A stretch of DNA of 64,000 nucleotides from Ornithodoros turicata. Lineage: Eukaryota; Arthropoda; Arachnida; Ixodida; Argasidae. How positions within the stretch are numbered: position 1 is the stretch's first letter; each line of letters begins with the position of its first letter. Made by a program: the position numbers and the translations under genes. The notes below the pieces were generated by a model that did not search any database, was not told the DNA's origin, and was given only the letters and a program-made list of their open reading frames with translations. Shown piece by piece: positions 9,755 through 22,677 of this stretch. The stretch is from the NCBI RefSeq assembly GCF_037126465.1, contig NC_088202.1, forward strand, positions 27,760,213 to 27,824,212, given 5' to 3'.

Positions 9755-12317
9755 TTATAACAACAGGAGCTGAGAGACTGCTTTACGAAATGAATCTGGG
9801 TTAGTTATCTGAACTATGTTACGTGGAAGGTGGTTCCACTCAGTTGCCGTATGCGAGAAGAAAGAATGAAAGTAAGAATTAGTGTTACATGAAGGAATGT
9901 GAACTTTGCAACAATGATCATTCCGGGACGAGATGTAAAAGGGGCGAGTGATAAATTGTGTACTCAATTCGGTGTGCTGATAAATTTTATGAAAGAGACA
10001 GAGCCGAGATATTTTTCTGCGTATCTGAAGTGGCGGCAAACCCAGAGATTCTTTCATTGATGTGATGCTGCTAGTGCGATGGTAGTTTGATAGTATAAAA
10101 CGTGTAGAATGGTTTTGTATCATTTCAATGGCAGAGGTTAGTGTGGATGAACTAGGATCCCAAATGGCTGATGCATATTCCAGTTTCGAACGAATTAAAG
10201 TCTTGTACATAGTTAGCTTAATATTGGCAGGGGCCTTTGAGAAATTACGCCGCAAATAACCTAGTGAACGGTAAGACTTACGAGTGACGTAGTCCACATG
10301 GCACCTCCAACTAAGGTCAGCGGTTATATGCACACCGAGGTACTTATAAGATTGAACAGTTGATAAGGTTGCGTTGTTTAGTACATACTTATGCGGAGTT
10401 GAATTAGTACGTGAGATTCGCATGACTTTGCATTTATTAGTGTTCCGAACCATCAGCCATTTGCTGCACCAATCGGAAACGCTCTTAAGGTCGGACTGTA
10501 GGAGGATGGTGTCAGAAGTGTCAGATATTTCCCGAAAGATGACGCAGTCGTCAGCGAATAACTGGATAGAGGACTTTATGCTGTTAGGCATGTCGTTAAT
10601 AAATTAGAAAAAGAAGGGGACCAAGCACGGATCCCTGGGGTACACCAGATTGCACAGGTGTTAAGCTGGAGTGAAAGCCACATCGCGAGACAAACTGAGA
10701 GCGGTTGAGAAGAAAATATTCAGTCCAAGTTAATAGCTTGTTATCAATATTTAACATTTTGAGCTTAATTAGAAGAAGTTGGTGGTTAATTTTGTCAAAT
10801 GCTTTAGCAAAGTCTAAAAAGATACAATCTGCTTGAGAACGACGGTCAAGGATGGCGTGTAAAGAATGAGTAAGTGAAAAAAGCTGTGTTTCACATGAGT
10901 ATGACTTCCGAAATCCGTGTTTTGCAGGTGAAAACAATGAATTAGAGTCAAGAAAACTAGCAAGTTCAGAAAGTATTATGTGTTCTAATAACTTACATGT
11001 TATGCTTGTGAGGGAGATAGGCCGGTAGTTAATAGGATTAAACTTATCACCAGATTTGTAAAGTGGAACTACCTTCGCAATCTTCCAATCATCGGGTAGG
11101 GTTCCACGGTCCAATGACTGCTGAAACAGCATACTTAGAAAAATTGAGGAATAGTTTACCGTTTCTTTGAGGAATCTACTATTAACATTATCAAATCCAG
11201 AAGAGCATGATGACTTTAAACTGTTAATTACTTTTGCGACTCCAGATGGATTTACTGATATAGGTGACATTGGAAGGAAATTGAATGGTTCAACGGTTGG
11301 TGCAGACGAACAAGCGGCAGAGGAAAAATTGGACATAAACACTTCGTTCAACAGGGAAGCGCACCTTTCAGGTGGGATTGGAGCGCCATCGGCACTCACT
11401 AACGTTGCATCCTCTGCATTTTTGTTTGATACGATGTTCCAAAATTTTCTTGGATTATTAGAAATGATGTTAGGAAGTGTGGTATTTAGGAAATAGCTTT
11501 TTGCGTTTCTGACAGCTTCAGAATAAGCTTCTGCAGCAGCCTGATAAGCTTGCCATCTGACCGTGGTGCCATAACACTTTGCTGAGTGATACAAGCGTTT
11601 CTTTTTATTCGATAAACGCTTCAGAGCTGTGGTATACCATGGGGATTTAGGATCAGCTGGTACGACACTGGTAGGTATGTATTTTCGCGTAAGGTCTGTT
11701 ATTGCGCGAGTGAAAATATCCCAATTAACTTGAACAGTACGCATCTCGAAATTCTCAACTAATACATCCAGTAATGAGCACACAATTGAGTAATGAGATA
11801 CACAATTCACGATTTATGGCATCAAAATTAGCTTTCTTATAGTTAAATATAACTTTTCGTTTCTTGGATACACGGGCGACACTAACGTTAATATAGAAGT
11901 GCAGTGTATAGTGGTCACTCAAACCAGGTAGAAATGATATTGGGTTGATTTCCTCTGGGTTAGTTGTAAGAATAAGGTCGAGAATGTTGGCAGATCCCGT
12001 AGTAACTCGTGTGGGTTTAGTTACTACTTGAGTGAGATTAAATAACGCACAAAGATCAATAAAAGCTTGACATTGTGAGGAGACAGGTATACAATGTGGT
12101 TGTTCACTAGTCCAAACAATGGACGGGTAATTAAAATCGCCAAGCAATATTATTGGTGATGTTGGGAATCGTGCTTTGATGGTAGTGAGGGTGTCATATA
12201 AGTTCTCAATAAATAATATGTCATAATCCGGGGGACGATAACAAGCTCCGAAAATGTACTTTCTATTATTCATTGTGACACTGCACCACACACACTCAAA
12301 CGTACTCTGAACACTGA
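9755..12317 (-). pseudogene. LINE D ORF2: endonuclease (C-terminal part) and reverse transcriptase
   Basis: Minus-strand ORF2. It opens with the endonuclease segment QSTFECVWCSV and the box FGACYRPPDYD, then LLGDFNYPSIVW and PGLSDHYTLHFY (the SDH catalytic box). A linker follows, then RT motifs NYRPISLTSITCKLLEH, KHGFRKSYSCETQL, DCIFLDFAKAFDKINHQLL, GVPQGSVLGPLLF and the catalytic FADD in IQLFADDCVIF (about 10560). The thumb contains KTLIRSKLEYASAIWDP. Two frame breaks are visible, at about 11760-11810 between endonuclease and linker and at about 10600 inside the RT, so the copy is inactive. The first third of the endonuclease is at 22718-22950, beyond the inserted 10.4-kb transposon. The sequence style is L2/CR1-like. 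Confidence 0.85.
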
Positions 12318-12321
12318 TATA

Positions 12322-12360
12322 CGCCCTTATAAAAAAATTTATTGAGTGTCTGATTAAATG
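12322..12360 (+). repeat. Left terminal inverted repeat of the BEN/tnp2 transposon
   Basis: Starts CGCCCTTATAAAAA and aligns at 29 of 38 positions with the reverse complement of 22680-22717. The following 150 bp contain repeated TCTGATTA/TCATCAGA words in both orientations, possible protein-binding sites. Confidence 0.65.
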
Positions 12361-12649
12361 TCATTGAATTATCACATCACACTCATCAGACATTCTATTG
12401 ATTTTCTCTAATGAGTTTATACTGAGTTTCAATAGAATATTGGCCACCGTGTGTCTGATTAGTTTTCACATCAAAATTTCTGTTGAGTTCGTGATGACTT
12501 TGAGCATGTTGAACCTAATGTATACCTAATGTGTTCCTTGTTGGTCCCTAATGAGAATCACCCTACGTACAGGGAGCCTGCCATGGCACGGCCTGGCGCA
12601 ATTCGTAAGCACATGGAGAACAGCAGTGTAATACATTGCAGAAATATAT

Positions 12650-15600
12650 TTACTTTATTTCACGCGATAACATTGACGATAAACTGTTCTTTATCTGTAT
12701 TGTGCTGGTGTCAAAGTTACCGCACACATAACCTGTAAAGAGAAAAAAAAATCAAGCGTTCAATAACACTCGTGGCACTAAGAACATCACAGTATGCAAT
12801 TAAAAAAGCATGCAGCAATGTGTAACAACTGGACCTTCCACAAAGCTGTATAAATCTTCAAAATGCTTGACCATCAGACACAAAGTGTTTGGGATGACAC
12901 TCTAAAGCCAAACAGGTCCCACCACCCATCTGATAATAACTAATGTCACCTTTATGTAATTAGACTGAATAATCAAAGGAGCAGACGACAGACGTTGAGG
13001 ATGTGGCAGAATTCTCTCTATGGAAACCAGAGAAAATGTCACTCTGACAAGAACGAATGCCAGTGTGGAGCCCAGAGACGTGAGGGAATGAAGTGAAGAG
13101 CGCTATAAGGCAGGGAGCATCAGTATGGAAGGTGGAGAATGATATAATGTTTCGGAGTGACGTCACATTGCTCTTATTGTCGCACAGCTCTGACCTTCCA
13201 AAACTCAGTTCCTCGACATCTAACAAACTTTTTACGGTGAAAGTTGGGCTTATTGAATTTTGAACTATGAGGAACATTATGGTGTTAGTCTAACAAATTT
13301 CTGGCGTTAACTGTCACTTTTGAAATAATTTTTGACACAGTGAGTTTGACACCCCATATGCACCCATCCTAATTTGCAACTTAATAATGCACTTCTTATA
13401 TCAATCCAACATATCAGCTTGAGCAAACTCACAGCTCAATATGCTAATGATGTAGAATATACGAAGGAAATGCAAATGATCTAGTTACCATGATTCATGT
13501 GCATAGGACTGTTAATCCTCCTTTGCCCCCGCAAACACACAAGCAAAAATTTGCCTACATGAAACTTGAGATACAATACCCAACCCCATTGGCTCTCAAT
13601 GTTATCTCATGTACAGGGTTCTGTGCTTTTATTGGAAAAATAAATTGGGGTATTGACCGCCGCATATATTACATTTAATGAAACGAGTAGTCTTGTATTC
13701 GTTTCGTTTTTTTTTTTTCATTTTTATGTTCCTCCCATGTGGCCTATTACCAATAAAGTGACGTGACACAAGGGATTCTTTTTTCATCAATTTTAAGGCT
13801 GCGCTGAGACACACTTGGAATTAGATTATTTTTTCATTCGCCAATAACTGCAGGGTAAACCGTGGGCACGACAGGAAAAACACATAAAAACATATTTCAT
13901 GAAAGTATTTAAACACCAAAAAACACACTGAATCTGCCCAAAAATTTAAAACAAAAAGCGTGGAACCTAGACACTGTTACGTATAAAAGTTAGTTGCAGA
14001 GTAGCGTTGAAACAGATTGAGCATTTCTATCTCCTCATGTCAGACTCACAAATGATCGAAAGTATGTATGTATGTGTGTCGAACCCAGCAAAACGCTTAC
14101 AAAACCCTTGCCTTGAACCACTGTTCTAAGGAATAAGATTCATGTTAGTACATACCAATGACGGCATTAACCCGCACTGGGTCGAGCGCCTCTTTCACTG
14201 GGGCATCCTTCTTGGCATTGCTGCCCCTGCCAAACAGGGACCTATCCCTGAGTTCCTCAGGGCTGAAAATATTGCGAAGCAAGTTCCTTGCAAACTTCGC
14301 AGGTGCTCCCCTGCAGTGTGCGTGGAGGCGGCTCAGGACGGCTTTTTCTACAAGAACACCTCCACCAATGTTCACCTGCATAAATAAGAATACTTATACA
14401 ATGTGCTCAAAATTAAGCTTCCAGGATTTTTTAAAAATAGGTACATAATTTTTTTAGACCGAACTGACCGTGATATAGTATACGCTGACAGGCGCTACGA
14501 GGGCATGAGCAATGGCCTAAGGGGATGTCCTAATTAACTTTTTAATTATGAAAGCTACAAGATGGCCCAATTGGGACATCTGATTGCTTTGGCCCGAAAC
14601 CACTGCAGTGTTCAGAACGAAAAACTGTCCCTCATGTCATTAAAAAAACACGAAATGAAAGGACACCACTTTTCCCTTCATTTTGTTCATTGCATGCTTT
14701 GACATACCGTATTTACTTCACCCCAATGTGTGATGGGGGAGGAGCACACGACCGCCTCATTAAAAGAAAAGGAAAAATGCAGCCCCAGACAAATTCAGTT
14801 CTGGTAGTACCATCCTTCTATAACTCCTCTCCTTAACACTACTGACTGAACACACATATTCACATTCATGCACATACAAGTCCTATCACATAAGCTTCCA
14901 GAACCTCTTTTTAGCTTTGTCTGTGCAGTTGCCACTGCCTCTGTTGAGGTCATTTTCCAAAATTATACTACCTGCAACATCCCTATTATGTACCAATAAT
15001 GCTGCATTACTTTAATTAGCCTTATTGCATTGCAAGGTTATCCAAACAGGATGGGAATATCAGAGGTAGAACTTCTGGTGCATGGTTGCTCCAGGCACAT
15101 GTGCATAGATGAGGATGCAAACTACTCATCTTTTATGTAGGCAGAGGAACCTGCACTTAACCAGCTGGCCACAATCTATTTTTAGTTTTATGTGCATAAA
15201 ACCTGTTTTTGAAATAGCCCTAGCAACTGTGATTATAGAGCACAATATCAAATTATCCTAAGGAGCTCCAATGAAAGCTGCTTTACCTTTTCCGCCTCCA
15301 CGCTGCTGGACGCTTCCATCTTGGAGACTATCTTTCTTAACTTCCTCACCATTGAGTATGAGTCTAGAAAAGGTAAAGTAGGATAAGAAACCAACCAACT
15401 GTCACAGTGTGACAACTCTGAACATATATTTGTTTGGCACTGGTCAAAATGGTCACTGGGGGGGGGGGGGAGTCTTGGATTCTGTTACCCATGTTAAGAC
15501 AGGAATAACATATCGAGAAACACAAAGCTGGGACTTGGACGAAGAAGCTAACACAAATAAGGAATTGAGAAACAAATTACTAACGATAACTGTTGACCCT

Positions 15601-17370
15601 ACGTGTAAAACTCTGGATTCCACAGCCATCGCTGATAGCAATATGCAATCCATTCAAACTTATGCGTCTCTCAACATCAATTGTTACCACCGTGTGTAAC
15701 ACTCAATTTAGGCAACTGCTTACATAACGTACCCTTTGAGTTTTTTCTGTGCATGTATGTCATATTGTAATCTATGGGTGACCCTGAACGACAGCTCATT
15801 CAATGAGGGGCCCGTGACTACTAAAAGATCAGGAACTACATGACTGCTATCGCCATAAATACAGCGGTTTGCCTAACATTCACTAAATGACACAATGGCA
15901 TATGCTGCAACAACGTCAGCTTTTGTAGTGTAGTGCAAAAGATTATGAGTGGCAGCACCCAAATACCCAGATATCATATTATCAACCATGTCCATCTTGT
16001 ACACTATATTTACACTTCTGTGGAATCTTTGCCAATGCCCATTTACCTTATCACGGTTTGCTCCACAAATTTACATAGCATACCACAAAAATCAGATTAA
16101 TCACGTGCTTTTGTTTACATTCATCAACCACAGGCAGGGTTGCAGAATGAATTTAATAACAGGACACTTCAGCTTCAATAAACAGGAAAACCTTACCATA
16201 GTTGTTCTCAGATATTTCCAAACGTTTCTCTAAGGTGTTGACCTTGTCCTCCAGTTCTGCTACTCGCTGTTCAGCAGGGCAACCACATCCACCTGTGACC
16301 TGCAGAAACGGCTTCTAATCAGCATAATCAAATAAATGGTGCAGACGCAGTGGTCGAAGAATTTCATAACTGAAAAGGACTAAATTCAGACATGAGACGA
16401 CACAATCTCAGCTTGTCAGTGTGTCGTTTTCTGGTTTGCCCACACCTAGACTTTTTCAGGTACAGAATTAGTAAATAATTTAAGCTACATCTAGCTTTAA
16501 GCCACAACAAAATAGTATCAACTGCATTTGCAATTACATTTCCAAGTAAATATGGAACAATGCAGCTATGACACACTCATCGCAAATGAGAAGACCTTGA
16601 GACTATATGACTAGATGAGATAGCAGGTAAGAATTAAGAGTAAGGTTTTTAATGAAGAATACGACAAAGATGGCCTTTTTGATCTTCTGGCGTCTAAAAT
16701 GCACGAATTTTCGCTCGCAGTCTAGCAAACAAGCCCGTTTGATGCGTACGTCAACTACTGTAGTTTATTACAAAAATATAAAAAATTAGCCATCCAATAC
16801 CAATCACTTTTATTGGGCAGCGGCACTTACAATCCAACTGCACTAAAAGTAATTTAGTTATTATGAATAATGTCCATAACTGCTTGAAGCCGTCAGTGAA
16901 CCCACGTGACAAATATAGCGTGAAGTGAAACACCCGCTACTTCTGGAAGTCATGCAGCAGAGAGATTAGTATACCTTGTGTCTCTTTGTGGCCAGTTCCT
17001 CCGCTGGAAGCACCTCTTCAATGCGGGAGGACTGATGGCGGCCATTTCTGGCCAATTTTGTTCGTTTTCGTTCCATGGCCTTTTCCGTGCCTGTAATACC
17101 GTCACAACAGGGAACATAAAAATTAGTTCCAGCAGTCTAACAAGGTGGTACATAAGTATACTGGGTTCAACACTTACCACAATCCAACAGCTCGGCTAAC
17201 GCGGGCGGCTCCCCTGTCTTCCAGTTCACTTCCAGCATCGTATGCCGCAGTTCTGTGATTGCTCCTTCTTCACTGAGGAGACGCACTCCTACCTTTGTGT
17301 CCACTAGTGTACGGACGGGGTACACATCCCAAGAAGGCTCTGTTGTCCAACACACAAGTATATGCGTCAT
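12650..17370 (-). CDS. BEN-domain protein, six exons
   Basis: A spliced gene read on the minus strand. Exons: 17370-17178, 17090-16975, 16299-16197, 15363-15287, 14375-14156 and 12732-12650. All five introns (87, 675, 833, 911 and 1423 bp) are GT-AG and all phases agree, giving 263 aa from the ATG at 17370 to a TAA at 12650-12652. Residues 1-64 include an ILVCWTTEPSWDVYPVRTL segment. Residues 71-83 are basic (ERKRTKLARNGRH, possible nuclear signal). Residues 111-135 form heptads (RVAELEDKVNTLEKRLEI, coiled coil, likely dimerisation). Residues 164-263 match the BEN fold: IGGGVLVEKAVLSRL, then KFARNLLRNIFSPEEL, then LFGRGSN, LDPVRVNAVIG and a C-terminal helix ending SLSSMLSREIK. BEN domains bind DNA and recruit chromatin factors. 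AATAAA overlaps the stop codon and could serve as poly(A) signal. It is divergent from the transposase, 502 bp away. Role as accessory DNA-binding factor of the element is inference; splicing is predicted, not observed. Confidence 0.86.
12733..14155 (-). other. Intron 5 of the BEN gene
   Basis: Donor GTATGT after exon 5. The acceptor is preceded by a strong polypyrimidine run (CTTGATTTTTTTTTCTCTTTACAG). Open frames inside, such as one at 12960-13277, show no homology to the BEN protein and would break the frame, so I treat the interval as non-coding. Confidence 0.7.
14400..14830. repeat. Relic of the 4618-5516 MITE family, in intron 4
   Basis: Shares ordered blocks with the left half of the element at 4618-5516: a TCCTAATTAACTTTTTAAT block, GAAAGCTACAAGATGGCCCAA (compare AAAGCTACGAAGTTGCTCCAA), GGGACATCTGATTGC, and the AAAAGAAAAGGAAAAATGCAGCCC block. 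Heavily diverged and lacking clear ends. It lies between BEN exons 4 and 5. Confidence 0.6.
15458..15470 (+). repeat. G13 homopolymer
   Basis: Thirteen consecutive G within intron 3 of the BEN gene. No other feature is visible around it. Confidence 0.9.
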
Positions 17371-17872
17371 TCTGTTGATGTGATGTGAACAAACCGGAAT
17401 GACGGAATAGCGTGGTCTATGGCGCCTTGTTTTGAAAGTCTGACAGACAACATGGCTAGGCTTGGATTCGTGCTTGTGTTGACCTAAAAATTGGCAGAGC
17501 CGCCTTGTGGCAATACTTATATTTTAGGCGGAATCTGAAACTGAACCATTTACTTTGACAACAAAGCATTTTTTTATATTTGTTGCGGTGCAGGATTAAA
17601 TAATGAACACTGACCAATCAGCCCTCTCCTCTAGTAATAGGCTATAGCGCTGCAGCCTCAAGTCAATCCACTTGGTGCAAGCTTCAGTGCAAGACGTCCA
17701 TCCGTTTCGTTCAATCTTAATAATGCAGCACAGAACGACAGCAAGTTCAGAACGACACATATATTTGTGTGTTGGATGACAGAGCCGTCCTGGGATGTGC
17801 ACCCCGTCCGCACACTCTTGCTTCTTGGTCTCGTTTTGACTTCGTTCTTCCACATATGCCTCAGTAGGAGAC
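17371..17872. promoter_or_regulatory. Divergent intergenic region between BEN and transposase genes
   Basis: 502 bp separate the two start codons, so a shared bidirectional promoter is likely (inference). No clear TATA box was identified for either gene. Positions about 17752-17820 are an inverted, diverged copy of the beginning of BEN exon 1 (about 65 bp, encoding the same TEPSWDV.PVRTL string on the plus strand). It lacks the ATG and lies in the presumed 5' UTR of the transposase. Confidence 0.5.
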
Positions 17873-20800
17873 ATGGAGCCGAAAAAGAAGTATGGTCGAT
17901 ATCTCTGGGACCTCACGTGCAACGTGCCGGCCCGTTCTCGACATCGATTAAAAGAAAAAAGCGCCGCTTCTAATGGAAATCCGCCATCTCCACCGCGGAA
18001 CATAGACACTGAGCACGACATACAGGGGTGCTCTAATTTCACAGCTGAAGCGTTCCCTACGAATCCAGTGTACAATACTGCTGACGAGGAAATGCCCATA
18101 AACTCTGAACCAGGTCCGGGGCGTAGTGAAAGCATCCCTGATCCCGATTGTGACGATTCCGATGCCGAGGAGGAATTAATACGCTCTCCAGCCGGCAGCG
18201 GGTGGAACAGCCCACACAGCTACAGTTGCCCTAACTCTTCAGATAACTCTACCTCTGATGGTGCAGATGTTCTACCAGATAAATACTCTGACCTGGTAAG
18301 ACATTACTGATGCTTTTGTTTGACAGTTACTAACTTCAATGGTGGGAGTAGTTAAAAACCTAGTATTTTTATATCTGTCTTAACTTTAAATAATTTAACC
18401 TCACAACAAAAGAAAAAAAAGAAAGAAAACAAATGCAGTTCCCTTTTGATATAAGTATACATGTTGATATTCAATCCGAACAGTTTGTCTCTGAAAACTT
18501 TATTATTGGCGTATTTGAAATAAACCTACCTCTCATCACAAAGTTGCATAGTTCATCAGAACTGACTTGTTCTCCATCAACCCGTATCACCTTTCTTTTG
18601 TACTTCCCTACCAACTTGCTGGCAGTTTTAGGCAGTAAAAGTCCACTAGACACTAAAAGTCCCGTAACCTGTATGCAAATATGCATTTGCATGAAAATCT
18701 GTACTTGTTATTGACACTGTGTTTTTTTATTTTCCATGTATAGGGTCAAGTGCTCTATTCTGGCTCACGGATCACAAAGGCAGAAAGTATGCTTCTGATT
18801 CTGGGTCACATTCTACGTCATGAAGATTCAAAAGAGGCTACGGAAAGCCTTCTAAAGCTGGTTGAAGCCCATTTGCCACGAGGAACAGAGTTTCCAACTA
18901 CCAAGTACACTTTCTTCAAACATTTTGGCAACACCGATGTCAAGAGGAGCAGACATTTCTATTGTAGCAGCTGCTACTCTCACATTGGAACACTAGAAGA
19001 AGTGACTGATGTGCTGTGCAAGAAATGCAAAACTGAGCTTCAAGTACAGGATCTTGTGAAGTCATCATCCTATTTCTTTTTCCTGGATATAGCTGCACAG
19101 ATATGCGACATTTTGAAAGTGACTGATCTCATGCCTGTTCAAACATCTGTCTCATACGACATAACAAATATCACCAATAGCATTGGTTACAGGAAGCTAC
19201 CCATTGGACCAGATGATGTCAGTTTGACTTTCAATACCGACGGTGTACCACTTTTCGAAAGTAGTGGCGTGGGGATTTGGCCCCTTCTGGCTCAAATCAA
19301 TGAGCTACCATATAAAGACAGGGCCAAGAAACTACTTCTTGTTGGGCTATGGTTTGGCCCTAGAAAGCCACCAATGAACACTTTTTTGCTACCATTTGTA
19401 CAAACGATGAACACACTTTCTGCAGCTGGTGTGACATGGGAAGATTCCAATGGCCACAGGAGGACCACAAAGGTTTTCCCTGGACCGTGCACAGTAGACA
19501 GTGTGGCACGATGTGAACTTATGGGCATGACTCAATTCAATGGAAAACGTGGCTGTAACTGGTGTGAGTTGCCAGGTGAAGTCATTGCCAAAGGGAATCG
19601 ACATTGTAGAGTTTACCCCGTCCCATCATCTGTACCAAAACTACGTGCACATGAGTCATTCCTTAAGCATGCCCACAAAGCCAGAACAAAACCGAAGAAT
19701 GTAAGTTGTGGAGTGAAAGGAACAAGCGTCCTCACACTCCTGACTTACTTCACGTTTTGTTCCGGCTTTGTAGTTGATTACATGCATGCCGTTTGCTCCG
19801 GCTTTGTGAAAGCTACGACACTTTTTTGGATGAAGTCAAAAACTTGTCGTAGCTTTCGTATACGTCATAACCTTGACACGGTTGATAAGCTGCTGCTGAG
19901 TCTATGTCCTGTTTGGGAGATGTCACGACTGCCGAGATCTCTCAAAGACATCCAGTACTGGAAGTCGTCTGAATGGCGAAATTGGTTGCTTTTTTATTCA
20001 CCACACGTGTTACAGGGTTACATCCCACCGAAATACTACGACCACTGGATGTCATTTGTTGAGATGATGCATTATCTGTTAGGCCCCTGCGTCTCTCTTG
20101 AAAACTTAAGTAGGATCAAGGTTGACATGCTAAACTTTCTGAAGGGCTACGAGGAGCTATATGGTAGAAAACATATGACCTATAACTCTCACTTACTACT
20201 GCACCTTGTTGATACCGTAAAAGAGTGGGGACCCTTGTGGGCATATTCAATGTTTTCATTTGAATCTATGAATGGTTCACTTGGAAAACTGGTGAAAGGG
20301 ACTAGGTACACCGAAAGGCAAATTATTGAGAAATTTTGCCTCATCCAAGCCCTTCCAAGACTTTGGAATGCTTCCCAAAAAAGTAACAAGGATCTTAAAG
20401 AAGTATTCAGAGGCCTGTACAAAGGATATTATTTGAAACGAAAATTTGTACAAAATGGTGGTGTTATTTTCTATGGTAAGGGTGTAAATAGATCAAATGG
20501 CATTCATTACAAAAAGATGAGTTTTGGTGTATTTACCATATGTACCGCCGAGCTTGACAGGTCACGAAGGGTAAATTCTTTTGTTGAAAATGATGGTGTT
20601 TATGGTCGTGTACAAAGCATCATTGCCACTTGCCCACATGGACATGTAGCGTGCACATGTATTCGCGATGTTGTTCTCTATGTGGAAGTATATCAAGTAT
20701 GTCGTAGTGTGCTGTCCACTTTCCACAGCAGTGGACTTAATTTTGTCGAGGTTAAGAGCACCACTGAAAACAGATGTATCACCATGAGAGGTATGAACAA

Positions 20801-21026
20801 ATGCCTTGCGCTGCTGTGTGGCTCACTCACATGTCTGTGCGTATTAAATGACAAGCATGTGTTAGAAATAACATCAGAGAGTACTCAGTCTTTCATGCCA
20901 CATACAGGGGTTGGACCAAATTATGGAAACAGACATGAAATCACACAGACTTTGTCGCTGTACTATATGAAACAATTTTTTTGCATAGGGATTCCCTCTG
21001 AGGCCCCCAGTCAGTGCTTTTTTTAG
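17873..21026 (+). CDS. tnp2/EnSpm-like transposase, two exons
   Basis: Exon 1 is 17873-18295 (ATG; 141 codons, phase 0). The intron is 18296-18743, with donor CTG|GTAAGA and acceptor TTTCCATGTATAG|GGT. Exon 2 is 18744-21026 (TAG stop). The joined protein is 901 aa without internal stops. Exon 1 encodes an acidic, serine/proline-rich N-terminus. The core shows CSSC (215-218) and CKKC (233-236) cysteine pairs, then the tnp2 signature FNTDGVPLFES (about 304-314), LLLVGLWFGPRKPPMN, FNGKRGCNWCELPG and VVDYMHAVCSGF (D near 486). It then has SEWRNWLLFYSP, SMFSFESMNGSLGKLVKG, and a cysteine-rich C-terminus. The D residues in TDG and DYMH are the likely catalytic acids (inference from family). The family catalyses cut-and-paste transposition. 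The gene looks intact, unlike the broken relative at 34220-37410. GTG at 18750 is not a start; the intron explains it. Confidence 0.88.
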
Positions 21027-21943
21027 ACTGTTGTGGCATTTTTTCCCAAAGGATATATACGCTCACTTTACTTCTTAGAGGAAAACAGAAGGAAGCTGTT
21101 CCTTGGATTTCTTTTCAAAGCTGATAATGGTGGCTGCGTAATGTTTACATCACGTGACGTGCTGGCTGTAAGGGGAATTTTGTTTACCCCTTGTTTTGTA
21201 TACCCCTTGTAGTAGTTTATGTCAGCTCTAGCATTCTTTTTCATGATGAGAGATTTCGCAAATCCAACTTCCCGATGACTGTTAAATTTGTAATGATATT
21301 GTCGTCATTTCTGTCGAAATGCATTGTGTTGGTGTGTATTAAGTGCAGCTATCAACTCTCATGCAGTGGCTTTGCATGAAAACAACTCCTTAGAACCAAA
21401 TTGACATCATCACCGTACCTACAGTTATTGTTGCTGTCCCTCTTTGTCGACACACTGCTACCCCGAATCCCAATGTATTACCCCATACAGTTGTTTTCTA
21501 CAGAGCATCACGAACATTGCAGTCCCGCTCAGAGATTATTCGCACAAAACAAACTCCAGATCGTCGTCCATTTTGGGGGTCTGCCAGATCTCGCATCGCC
21601 ACATGTTTTAGGACTTCCGTATGCTTTGAGCGAGGACGAAATACACATAATAAGAAGAAACAGCAGTGTTTTAAGTACTGACTGAAGTAGTTATTGCTGA
21701 TTGCCCTCTGAAATCTTCACGTGTTTCCACCATTTTCTCTAACCCCTGTACTTTCCTTCTGAGGATAACTATAAAGGACAGCGTGACAAGTAAACCAGCA
21801 CCATTTAATGCACGTTGTCTCCTTTTTTCTGAGAGTTTGATTGAATACAGTAAACCCCATATCGAGTCATTTTCGAATTCATGATCATTAACCGACAAGT
21901 TTCTGTATATCTGTATGTGTATGCTGTATGTTACATGTATATT

Positions 21944-21977
<34 letters not shown>

Positions 21978-22677
21978 CAAATGTTTATTTGTGTGCAGTT
22001 CCCATTATTATTCTTAATATAGTATGTATGTGTTGTTAACTATGTATAGATTATGGATTCTTGCGACATTGTCTGAAAGGTGGTGCAAATAAACAATGCC
22101 ATGTTATCTGCTGTGCTGCTCTATTCTTTACAGTACTAAAAGTACTTCATCTTCATGTTGGCACATGATACGCTACAAAAAGCTTCCATGTTTACCACAG
22201 GCTCTGTGCGTAAATATCGACTGCTCCTAACCTCAGATGACTTGACTGACTTCTTCAGTTTGTGCAAATAACAAATATTTTAATAAAATATCAAACAAAT
22301 ATACAAAACATTTTAACAAACAAAATGACAAATATTTTCTTGCTGTTTTCACCAATGATTTCTCTAAATATTACTCAATGGTCTTCTCCCACTCTATGGT
22401 TCCACACCTCATGCTGTATCACAGCCCTGGCACAACGACAAATTATATCCTACAATTTTAGGTCAATGTGAGTTCATGAGTAAACTCACCAGACTTCTTG
22501 TTGAGCAATCGTCCTTACGTATTTTTACATTTCGATTTCTACAAGAAAACTAAAGACCTTTGACAACAGAAAACTTGATGTGGATTCTCAGAAGAATTGT
22601 TGTTGCTGATCTGTTGTGAAAGCACATCAGGCATAGAATTTCTTGTGCATTTCTGATGAGTCATCAAGAACACATTA
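21027..22677 (+). other. Transposase 3' flank with (TA)n and poly(A) signal
   Basis: No supportable ORF. A (TA)n tract lies at about 21947-21975. An AATAAA at about 22088-22093 is a plausible poly(A) signal for the transposase, about 1.06 kb past the stop. AT-rich sequence continues to the right TIR. Confidence 0.55.

Noticed and set aside
12313..12317. CACTG as the left CACTA-type terminus
   Set aside because: The right side at the same distance reads CACGTC and belongs to in-frame LINE D coding sequence, so the pair is not symmetrical.
12960..13277. 105-codon minus-strand frame as an extra BEN exon
   Set aside because: It does not resemble BEN sequence. The exon at 12732-12650 has a strong acceptor, the right phase and the expected C-terminal helix.
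15287..15363. Reading BEN exon 4 in the frame LILNGEEVKKDSLQDG
   Set aside because: It looks protein-like, but neither the incoming phase from exon 3 nor the outgoing phase to exon 5 fits; the DSYSMVRKLRK frame fits both.
17596..18135. 179-codon minus-strand frame overlapping transposase exon 1
   Set aside because: It is antisense to the well-supported exon 1 and the promoter region and has no recognisable content.
18750..18752. GTG at 18750 as the start of the transposase
   Set aside because: A good 3' splice site ends at 18743 and joins in phase to the ATG-initiated exon at 17873-18295.
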